Origin: Archangium sp.
GTDB lineage: Bacteria > Myxococcota > Myxococcia > Myxococcales > Myxococcaceae
Reading direction: 5' to 3'
Length of the DNA: 64,000 nucleotides
Assembly (NCBI GenBank): GCA_030681645.1
Contig: JAUXRX010000056.1
Coordinates: 62,001-126,000, forward strand
Every line of letters starts with the position of its first letter. Within the stretch, counting starts at the first letter, position 1. A program made the translations under genes and the position numbers. Below, piece by piece: positions 1 to 7,059 of this stretch. A model generated the notes under the pieces. The model saw only the letters and a program-made list of their open reading frames with translations, was not told where the DNA came from and did no database searches.

Positions 1-1
1 G

Positions 2-778
2 TCACGGCGGCTGGCGAAGCTGGAGTCGGAGCTCGACCTGAGCCTCTTCGATCGCACCCGCGAAGGGCTGGTGCCCACCGCCACCGCGCTGCGCCTGCTC
101 GGGCCGGCAGAAGAGATGGAGCGCGCCTCGCATGGTTTCCGCCGTGAGCTCGACGGCCTCGAGCGCGAAGTGGAGGGCGTGGTGAGGCTCTCAGTGCCGC
201 CGGGAGTGGCCGAGAGCTTCGTGGCGCCGATGCTGGGGCCGCTGGCGGCGCGGCACCCCAGGCTGCGCTTCGAGGTCGACGCGAGCGTGCGCCAGGCCGA
301 CCTCACCCGGCGCGAAGCCGACCTCGCGCTTCGCACCATCCGCCCCACGGGTGGACCGCTGGTGCGCCAGCTGCTCACCCGGGCGCAGTGGGTGCCGATG
401 GCCACGCCCGAGCGGGTGGCCGCGTTGGGGCCGCTCCAGCGCTGGAGCGACGTGCCGTGGGTGGGCTGGGGCGCGGGCCTGGAGCAGCTCCACGCGGCGC
501 GGTGGCTCGCGGAGCGGGTGAAGGCGCCGCCGGTGCTGCGCACCAACAGCTTCGTGATGCAGGTGAGCGTGGTGCAGCAGGGCCTGGGAGTGGCGCTGGT
601 GCCCGCGCCCTACGCGGCGGTGCATCGGCTCGAGCCGCTGCGGCTCTCGCGCAAGCTCGCCGCCGATGCCAGGTCGTTGCCCGTCGATGACCTGTGGCTG
701 GTGACGCACGAGGCGTTGCGGCGGGTGCCGAGGGTCGCCGCGGTGTGGGACTTCATCGCGGCCGCGATGTCGGTCTGA
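2..778 (+). CDS. LysR-family transcriptional regulator, 5' end missing
   Basis: This is the C-terminal part of a LysR-type DNA-binding regulator. The reading frame is open to the left edge. The first residues (SRRLAKLESELDLSLFDR) are the recognition-helix end of the LysR helix-turn-helix, so only about 30-40 N-terminal residues lie outside the window. The rest is the LysR effector-binding region, two alpha/beta subdomains, including the usual stretch on recent hydrophobic 'QQGLGVALVP'. It converges on the next gene with only 9 bp between the stops. The regulated target is probably upstream, outside the window, and the effector cannot be inferred. The internal GTG at 71 is not the real start because the helix-turn-helix continues upstream of it. 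Confidence 0.9.
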   Translation, partial: SRRLAKLESELDLSLFDRTREGLVPTATALRLLGPAEEMERASHGFRRELDGLEREVEGVVRLSVPPGVAESFVAPMLGPLAARHPRLRFEVDASVRQADLTRREADLALRTIRPTGGPLVRQLLTRAQWVPMATPERVAALGPLQRWSDVPWVGWGAGLEQLHAARWLAERVKAPPVLRTNSFVMQVSVVQQGLGVALVPAPYAAVHRLEPLRLSRKLAADARSLPVDDLWLVTHEALRRVPRVAAVWDFIAAAMSV

Positions 779-787
779 CCGCCTCCG

Positions 788-3385
788 TCAGGCGAGCCGG
801 CGCCACAACGCCACCCGGCGCGCGAATCCGCGGTCCTCGAACCACTCGAGCGGCCCGTCGAGCGACAGGCCCGCCACCACCGCGCTGGCCACGTCGAGCT
901 GCCGCCGCGACACCACGTTCTCTTCAGGCAACCGCGCCAGCGTGCGCGCGATGGCTTCCTTCGCCGCCGGCACCTGCCCCGTCCACTTCAGCGCCAGCGC
1001 GTAGAGCGCCACCACCTCGCCGGGATCGAACTCCTCGGTCCACCCGACCTTCCGCTCCTCCAACACCTCGATGGCGGCCATCAGGTCGTTCTTCGACTTC
1101 GTCGCCTCGAGCACGTCGCCCCCGGCCTTCACCCGCAGCAGCCGCATCAACCCCGTGAGCGCGCGGCCCCACGTCACCAGCATGTCCCACGAGTTCTGTT
1201 CAGCCACGCGGCGCGCCGACGCGAGCCGCGCGTCGGCCTCGGCCAGCCGTCCGCGCGCCAGCTCTACCGCCGCGAGCACCAGTGGCGCCTCGGCCTTCGC
1301 CGCGTGGTTGCCCACCAGCACCGAGAGCCGCGCGTACGCCGTCTCACCCGTGAACGCGGCCTCGTGTTCGCCCAGCTCGTTGAGCACCAGGGTGAGGTTG
1401 TGCAGGGTGATCGCCTCGCGCCGCAGCCACCCGGTGCTCCGCGCCAGCTCCAGCGAGCGCTCGAACGCCTTGCGCGCCTGCGCGAGATCGCCCTGCCCGT
1501 AGTGAACGATGGCCCGCGCGTTCCAGCCCAGGCACGCGTCGCGCAGCTTGCCCGCCCGGTCCGCCAGCGCGATGTGTTCGCCCGTCAAGGCCATCGCCCG
1601 CTCGAACTGGCCGATGCTGCAGGTGGCCACCTCCTCCGCGCGCACGAAGGCGATGGCGTCTTCATCGGCGGCGAGCTGCGCCTGGCTCACGTGGCGGCGC
1701 ACCAGCGCGCAGGCGGCCATGGCGTCTTGCGAGCGCCCGAGGATCTCGCAGAGGAACCAGCTCCACCCCTTCGCCCAGCGGATCCACAGGTGCGGCACCG
1801 CCCCGCCCTTGAGCTTCGTGAGGCGCTTCTGGAGCTCGGTGAAGGCCTTCTGCGTGTCCTCCTTCTTCACCAGGTACGAGATGCACTCGGCGCGCACCAC
1901 CTCGAGCGCGGCCATCGCCTCGTCCACGCTGAGCGCTTCCCAGCGATCGAGCACGCCGCGCGGCTGCGCGCCGAGCACCTGGCCCACGGCAGAGGAAGGC
2001 ATCGGCTGGTGCGCCGACGGCGCGGGGCGGCCTGCGCTCGCCACCACCGCGATGGCCTCATCGGGCAGCCCGAGGAACAGCTTCACCTCGGCGATGCGCC
2101 GCAGCAGCACCAGCCGGCGCACCCCGTACGCCGAGCGCACCGACTGCTCGAGCCACGCCACCGCGTCGGGGCGGCCCGGCTTGGTCATCGCCAGCGCCTC
2201 GTACCAGTGGGACGAGGTCACCCCATCGAGCGCCGGCGTGGCGAGCGGCACCAACACGTCGGCGGCGCGGGCGAAGCCGGCGAGGTCGAGCTGCTCGAGC
2301 GCCTGCGCTGCCCACGCACCCACCGCCAGCCGCGCGCCCAGCACCTGGGCGGGCGGGAGCACGGTGCTCAACGAGACCGCCATGCGCGGGTCGACGAGGC
2401 GGCACACCTCGAGCTGCCCCTCGCGCGCCATGCGCACCACGCCCGCACCCGTCGCGGGCTGCAGCGTGAGCGGGAGCTCGGGGCTCACGGCAGAGAGCGC
2501 AGCGAGCGGCGCGGCCCCTCCGAGGGCGGCCAGGGTCGAGCACGCGCGCAGCACCTCTTCGCCCAGCGCGTTCACCCGCGCCAGCCGCAGCCCGTCGTGC
2601 GTCGCAGGGAGCTGCGCCACGTTCACCGCCTCGCGCCCGCGCGCCTGCGCCCAGAGACCCAGGGCGAGGCCCGGGTTTCCCTTCGCGTGCGCGGCGAGCG
2701 CGGGCGCGAGGGTGGCCGGGGCACCGGCAGAGGTGAGGAGCGCCTCGACCTCGGCGAGGCTGGGCCGCGGCAGCTCGATGCGCACCCAGGTGGTCGCGGT
2801 GAGCCAGGCGTCGCGGCGGGCGCGGAAGGCGGGGGTGAAGCGGTCCTGGTCTGCGTCGTGAGAGACGAGCAGCACCATCGGCACGGGCTCCTCGCGCTGC
2901 GAGAGGAGTTCCATGAAGGCGACCCCGTCGTCGTCCGCGAGGTGCGCGTCGTCGAGCGCGAGCACGAGCCCGTCGCCCTGCTGGGCGCGCTCGGTGAGCC
3001 ACCGCGCGAGCTCGAGGAAGGCGCCTTCACGCCGCGAGTCCTCGTCGAGGCGCGCGGTGCGGAAGCCGGCGCGGCGGATCCCCAGGAGCGAGGCGAGCAG
3101 CTCGGCGGCGACGGCCGCGCGCTCGGGCTCGAGGCCGGCGAGCGCAGGCGCGGTGCTGAGCGTCTGCCAGGTGGCGTCGTCGTCCGGCGCCTCGCCGATG
3201 ATCGCCCGCAGCGTCTGGCTCACCAGGTGGCCGCGGCTGACGTCGACGCGGAGCACCGCCATTCCCTGGAGCTGGCTCAGCGCGCGCGAGCGGCCCAGGC
3301 CCTCGGCCGCCGAGAACAGCACCCGCTGCAGCGCGCGCTCGGTGCGCGCTGCCTCGAGAGACTGCTGAAGCGACGGCGATGTCAT
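788..3385 (-). CDS. STAND-like ATPase with TPR region
   Basis: A predicted 865-residue cytoplasmic protein built like the ATPase plus helical-repeat part of MalT/AfsR-type STAND regulators. A P-loop-like segment (AEGLGRSR, residues ~27-34) has Arg where the invariant Walker A Lys should be. A Walker B-like LVLALDDAH lies at ~140-148. The C-terminal two thirds are Ala/Leu-rich helix pairs of TPR type, for example ARKAFERSLELARSTG. I see no helix-turn-helix or kinase domain, so this may be a stand-alone partner of another regulator. I chose the ATG at 3385; a GTG at 3442 would add 19 residues and abut the divergent small ORF. Neither start has a clear Shine-Dalgarno. The Lys-to-Arg change suggests weak or absent ATP hydrolysis, which is inference. 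Confidence 0.75.
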   Translation of the reverse strand: MTSPSLQQSLEAARTERALQRVLFSAAEGLGRSRALSQLQGMAVLRVDVSRGHLVSQTLRAIIGEAPDDDATWQTLSTAPALAGLEPERAAVAAELLASLLGIRRAGFRTARLDEDSRREGAFLELARWLTERAQQGDGLVLALDDAHLADDDGVAFMELLSQREEPVPMVLLVSHDADQDRFTPAFRARRDAWLTATTWVRIELPRPSLAEVEALLTSAGAPATLAPALAAHAKGNPGLALGLWAQARGREAVNVAQLPATHDGLRLARVNALGEEVLRACSTLAALGGAAPLAALSAVSPELPLTLQPATGAGVVRMAREGQLEVCRLVDPRMAVSLSTVLPPAQVLGARLAVGAWAAQALEQLDLAGFARAADVLVPLATPALDGVTSSHWYEALAMTKPGRPDAVAWLEQSVRSAYGVRRLVLLRRIAEVKLFLGLPDEAIAVVASAGRPAPSAHQPMPSSAVGQVLGAQPRGVLDRWEALSVDEAMAALEVVRAECISYLVKKEDTQKAFTELQKRLTKLKGGAVPHLWIRWAKGWSWFLCEILGRSQDAMAACALVRRHVSQAQLAADEDAIAFVRAEEVATCSIGQFERAMALTGEHIALADRAGKLRDACLGWNARAIVHYGQGDLAQARKAFERSLELARSTGWLRREAITLHNLTLVLNELGEHEAAFTGETAYARLSVLVGNHAAKAEAPLVLAAVELARGRLAEADARLASARRVAEQNSWDMLVTWGRALTGLMRLLRVKAGGDVLEATKSKNDLMAAIEVLEERKVGWTEEFDPGEVVALYALALKWTGQVPAAKEAIARTLARLPEENVVSRRQLDVASAVVAGLSLDGPLEWFEDRGFARRVALWRRLA

Positions 3386-3442
3386 CTGCACCAGGAAGGG
3401 TAGCAACGCGGGGCGCAGGCGCCCTGTGCGAAGATGACCCAC

Positions 3443-3586
3443 ATGCGTGCGGCAACGCCACAGACTGAGAGGCCGCTTTCGATCTGCATCTCCAGGCAGC
3501 AGCTCGCGCTGCTGAAGAAGCTCGACTACCCGGGCTCGGAGGGAATGCTGGCGTCAGCCACACTCATCGCCTCGGCGACTTCATAG
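3443..3586 (+). CDS. possible small protein of 47 residues
   Basis: An ATG-started frame of 47 codons ending in TAG, divergent from the ATPase gene. Its third-position usage is weaker than that of its neighbours. The product is basic to neutral with a helix-like middle (QQLALLKKLDYP). After the stop, a second frame reads on with protein-like sequence (DFIELLALATGAA). This could be a gene broken by a frameshift, or chance. I recognise no family and give it low weight. Confidence 0.2.
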   Translation: MRAATPQTERPLSICISRQQLALLKKLDYPGSEGMLASATLIASATS

Positions 3587-4280
3587 AGCTGCTCGCGCTT
3601 GCGACCGGGGCGGCTGTGATTGGCATCACCCGCCACGAAGCCCGCGATTGTCTGGAACGCCGGGGCCCCGCGCGGCCCCACCCGCCCCGACGCATGACGC
3701 GCGCGCGTGGCATGCGAGTGATGCACTCGACGGCACTTCGCTGCCCGATGCACGCGCGGCGCTGCCCTGGCCGCGGGGGGAAAAGCGTCCTGCCCCGACT
3801 CTCGCGCCGCGGTCGCCTCGCCCACGTTCCGGCGCTCACGCCCGCGGCCTGGGCGCGCTCGGCCGCCGCGCTGAACTGCCGCTGCGCCGCCGTCTCCGTT
3901 CACCCGACCGCGACCGGGCGGACGCTCACCGGCGACCGTTCAGGGCGACTCCGACTGAACGTCGGTCGAGACGGCTCTGACCGCCATTCAGGAGGGGAAA
4001 CTCGCTCCTGGTCTCGAGGAGTGAGAGTCAAAGCGCGAGAAGTGGAGCGTCGCTGTGCCAGAAAAGCCGCGGCAGCGGCCCCGCTTCGCCGAAAACCACG
4101 ACTGACCGACAACCAGTCGGAGTGGCCCGCACGTCGGTGTCCGTCCGCCCGGGCGCACCTGGGCGGGTTGACGCTGATCAGCGGTAGGAGCGTGGCGCGG
4201 GGGCGCTGCCACGCAGCCGGCACCGCGGGAAGCACGCGAGCCTCAGCAGGACACCAGCGAGGTATTCGACGGGGTTCACT
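3587..4280. other. gene-poor interval
   Basis: About 700 bases with no convincing gene. Open frames exist on both strands, but their translations are Arg/Ala/Pro/His-rich shadows without domains, start signals or a consistent GC-rich third position. The segment could be a decayed gene or long leader sequence. No tRNA-like or hairpin-plus-T-run structure was recognised in it. Confidence 0.5.
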
Positions 4281-5690
4281 TCAGCGGCGCGGAGGCAGCG
4301 GCTGGGCGCCGTGGGCCGGCTGCTGTTGCGAAGCGCCTGCCGCGACGTTGAACAACACGTGGAACATCGCGGGCACGAAAACCGACAGCGGGGGGTCGAC
4401 CGGCTGAGCGCAGTTCCCGTTGCACGCGGAGACCGTTCCCTGGTGCGTGGCGACGACGCGCGACTCGGTAGTGACGGCGACGGGCTGGAGGTGAGGCTCG
4501 ACGAAGGGCTGCTCCCAGCCCGACTCGATGGTGGCGGTCGCGCGCAGCTGGGCGTCGGGCGGCTGGACCCAGGTGGTGTCGAGCGTGGCGCGCAGGCTGG
4601 CGTCCGGAGGACGGCTCCATTCACCGGGCGAGGAGACCGTGCTGATGGGCGCGGTGTCGTGAAGCGGCATCGGCGCGATGTCCGAGGCTGCGACTCCGCC
4701 GAAGTTCGGACCTGCGCACGTGCCCGACGCGCACGGCGCCGCGTTGCCGCTGACGCCAGCTGTGACTCCTGCGCCGAAGTCAGGACCAGCGCACGCGCCC
4801 GACGCGCACGGAACTGCGCTGCCTGAAGCGACGACTCCGCCGAAGTTCGGACCAGCGCACGTGCCCGACGCGCACGGCGCCGAGCTGCCACTGACACCAC
4901 CTGAGGCCGCGACTCCGCCGAAGCTCGGACCAGCGCACGTGCCCGATGCGCACGGAGCCGAGTTGCCGCTCACAGCGGCGACGCCTCCCGACGCAGCGAC
5001 GGCACCGCCCGCGGGCGACACGGCGACCTCTCCACCTTCCCCGCCGGCGTGCCGCATTTCCCACTGCGCGTAGTGCGCTTCACGAACCAGTGAGGCCTGC
5101 GCGACGACCTCAGCCGACACCTCGACCTGCCGCGCTTCCCACTGTGCGTAGTGCGCCTGGCGCCGTGACTCGGCCTCGAGCCGCGCGGCCTCACGACGCG
5201 CCGCGAGCTCCGGACCACCCCGCCGCTCCAACTCGGCGATCCACGCGCGCTCGTCGATCGACGGCACCAGCTCGCCCTGCTCGATCGTGAACACCGCGCC
5301 CTCGCACGCGCCGTCGAGGCCGGTGAGCGTCACGTCGATGGGCCGCTCGCGCTCCAGCGCGAACCTGCGATCCACGTCCTCGTTCGCGAAGCGTGCGTCG
5401 ATCACCAGGGCGCCGCTCGACTCCGTGTTCCAGGCGCGCGGCTCCTGCGCGACGCCGCCCGCGTGCACCAACACCGAGCCGCGCAGCGCGCCGGGCGCCG
5501 ACACGGTCACGCGCACGTACTCACCCCAGCGTGACTGCAGCGGCACCTTCCGGAAGCCGACCGGCCCGCACATCACCGGGCCCGTCACCACCTCACGGGC
5601 CATGTGCCCCGACACCAGCCGCGCATGGGGAAAGGACACGCACCCGAAGAGACCGCACGCGCCGACCAGGAGGAGGAGACCTGAACGCAT
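4281..5690 (-). CDS. lipoprotein with four Cys-pair tandem repeats
   Basis: A 469-residue predicted lipoprotein. The N-terminus is a hydrophobic signal ending in a lipobox (LFGC, Cys17). Residues ~30-145 look like a small beta-rich domain. Residues ~150-215 are charged helix with the segment AHYAQWE occurring twice. Residues ~244-336 hold four near-identical modules (PCASGTCAGPNFGG type), each with a CxxxxC pair (Cys 247/252, 273/278, 295/300, 320/325). A further C-x3-C pair and two PPDAxLRAT segments follow. The Cys pairs would form disulfides outside the cytoplasm or bind metal. No family is recognised. It is transcribed on its own, with a terminator-like hairpin upstream that belongs to the preceding minus-strand gene. 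Confidence 0.8.
   Translation of the reverse strand: MRSGLLLLVGACGLFGCVSFPHARLVSGHMAREVVTGPVMCGPVGFRKVPLQSRWGEYVRVTVSAPGALRGSVLVHAGGVAQEPRAWNTESSGALVIDARFANEDVDRRFALERERPIDVTLTGLDGACEGAVFTIEQGELVPSIDERAWIAELERRGGPELAARREAARLEAESRRQAHYAQWEARQVEVSAEVVAQASLVREAHYAQWEMRHAGGEGGEVAVSPAGGAVAASGGVAAVSGNSAPCASGTCAGPSFGGVAASGGVSGSSAPCASGTCAGPNFGGVVASGSAVPCASGACAGPDFGAGVTAGVSGNAAPCASGTCAGPNFGGVAASDIAPMPLHDTAPISTVSSPGEWSRPPDASLRATLDTTWVQPPDAQLRATATIESGWEQPFVEPHLQPVAVTTESRVVATHQGTVSACNGNCAQPVDPPLSVFVPAMFHVLFNVAAGASQQQPAHGAQPLPPRR
4683..4970 (-). repeat. tandem coding repeats (Cys-pair modules)
   Basis: Four DNA-level repeats inside the lipoprotein gene, each encoding a PCASG(T/A)CAGP module separated by Gly/Val/Ala/Ser linkers of slightly different length. 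The unit spacing is irregular (about 66-78 bp), consistent with expansion by slippage or unequal exchange. Confidence 0.8.
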
Positions 5691-5736
5691 GCTGCATGTA
5701 CGGAAACGAGCGCCCGAAATTCACGGGGCGCACCCG

Positions 5737-5778
5737 CAAGAAAACGAACGGCGCGAACCCCCCACAAGGTCCGCGCCG
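5737..5778 (-). terminator. probable Rho-independent terminator
   Basis: A seven-base GC stem (CGGCGCG at 5749-5755 with CGCGCCG at 5772-5778) is followed on the minus strand by a T-rich run (TTCGTTTTCTT). It lies about 50-75 bases after the stop of the secretin-N gene at 5825 and before the lipoprotein gene that starts at 5690. The plus-strand side also has a short T-run, so it may work in both directions. The 16-base loop is long, which lowers confidence. Confidence 0.4.
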
Positions 5779-5824
5779 CTCTGATTTTCCTCAACCAACG
5801 TCGGGAGGAATGCTGCGTTGAAGT

Positions 5825-6109
5825 TCAGGGCAAGCCGTACTTGTCCGCCGCCACGTAGATCCTGAGGCGCGTCTCACCGTCCGCCGTCATCACCGTGACC
5901 TCGGTGCTGCCCGTCGAGCGGCCCACGAAGATGACCTGCCGGCCCCGCTGCGACACCTCGACCAGCGAGGGGTCGCCCACGGTGACCTTCGACACGGGCG
6001 CGGGCATCGACACCGTGGTGGTGTGGCCGACCGGCATGTTGAGCCGCTTGGGCTGCCCGGCAAACGCGAGGGTCGACAGGAGAACCAGGGCCAGCAGCGG
6101 GGTGCGCAT
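5825..6109 (-). CDS. exported secretin-N/pilus-assembly N-terminal domain protein
   Basis: A 94-residue exported protein that consists of a signal peptide (MRTPLLALVLLSTLAFAG) and one domain of the type found at the N-terminus of CpaC/RcpA secretins (Pfam 'pilus formation protein N-terminal'). The recognisable pattern is GHTTTVSMPAPVSKVTVGDP followed by a glycine-rich strand (IFVGRSTGSTEV) and a terminal LRIYV strand. Full CpaC proteins continue into BON and secretin domains, which are absent here. I chose ATG 6109 because the signal peptide starts there; upstream in-frame codons add only a non-signal extension. A role in an outer-membrane or pilus complex is inference. Confidence 0.75.
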   Translation of the reverse strand: MRTPLLALVLLSTLAFAGQPKRLNMPVGHTTTVSMPAPVSKVTVGDPSLVEVSQRGRQVIFVGRSTGSTEVTVMTADGETRLRIYVAADKYGLP

Positions 6110-6230
6110 GCAGCCACTCATTCCACGCTTCGTGCCAGCGGGAATGCCCAACCAGCTCAGCCACTTGGAAGGTCGCGCCCCCGGTTGCGCAAGGGCGAAG
6201 CGCAATCCACTGGAGCACGGCTGCTCCAGA

Positions 6231-6986
6231 TCAGCGCTTGAGCACCCCGTACTTCCCGATGGCGTAGATGGCCCGGATGCCGTCCTTCCAGGTGATCTTC
6301 TTCCCCTCTTCGTAGGTGCGCCCGAAGTAGCTGATGGGCACCTCGTAGACGCGGACGTTGGCGCGGCCGACGCGGGCGGTCAGCTCGGGCTCGATGCCGA
6401 AGCGGTTCTCCTTCAAGGTGAACGACTGCAGCACCTCGCGGCGGAACGCTTTGTAGCAGGTCTCCATGTCCGTCAGGTTGAGGCCCGAGGTCATGTTCGA
6501 GAGCGTGGTGAGCGCCTGGTTCATCACCGCGTGCCAGTAGTACAGCACCCGCCGCGTCTCGCCGGTGAAGCGGCTGCCGAACACCACGTCAGCGTTCCCA
6601 TCGAGGATCGGCTTGATCAACCGCGGAATGTCGCGCGGGTCGTACTCGAGGTCGGCGTCCTGGATGACGACGAGCTCGCCGGTCGCTTCCGCGAAGCCGC
6701 GCCGCAGCGCCGCGCCCTTGCCCATGTTCCGCGGCTGGAACTGCACCGACACCTTGTTCTCGTTCTGCGGCGTCGCACCGTCCAGCGCGGCGAGGCCCTT
6801 CGCCTGCAGAATCTCGAGCCACTCGCGGCTGCCGTCGGTGCTGCAGTCGTCGACGATCACCAGCTCCTTGGGAAAGTCGACCGCGACCACACGCTTGAGC
6901 AGCTCAGCGAGGGTGCGCACCTCGTTGTAGACGGGGACGACGACGCTGACGGTCGGGTTCGGAATCACGCGGCCCGCACGTACCAC
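6231..6986 (-). CDS. family 2 glycosyltransferase (DPM/DPG synthase type)
   Basis: A GT-A fold glycosyltransferase of about 251 residues that would transfer a sugar from a nucleotide sugar to a polyprenyl phosphate or glycan acceptor at the membrane. It begins with TVSVVVPVYNE, has the VDDCSTDGS nucleotide-binding loop, the catalytic metal-binding stretch QDADLEYDP and the acceptor-side GSRFTGE and EPELTAR segments typical of the dolichyl-phosphate mannose synthase-like group. The open frame extends much further upstream, but that part overlaps the next, divergent gene and has no domain, so I use the GTG at 6986 (GTG 6968 is an alternative). No C-terminal membrane segments are present. The acceptor and sugar are not predictable. 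Confidence 0.9.
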   Translation of the reverse strand: MVRAGRVIPNPTVSVVVPVYNEVRTLAELLKRVVAVDFPKELVIVDDCSTDGSREWLEILQAKGLAALDGATPQNENKVSVQFQPRNMGKGAALRRGFAEATGELVVIQDADLEYDPRDIPRLIKPILDGNADVVFGSRFTGETRRVLYYWHAVMNQALTTLSNMTSGLNLTDMETCYKAFRREVLQSFTLKENRFGIEPELTARVGRANVRVYEVPISYFGRTYEEGKKITWKDGIRAIYAIGKYGVLKR

Positions 6987-7059
6987 GCCGCTTGCGCTGC
7001 CGGCGCCACCCGTGGTTTGGGGCTCTCTCCTGAAACATTCTGAAGCCTCTGGAGTAGCC

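Noticed and set aside
1304..3403. A 699-residue open frame on the plus strand opposite the STAND-like ATPase gene
   Set aside because: His/Arg/Ala-rich translation without domains; it exists because the opposite gene has GC-rich third positions.
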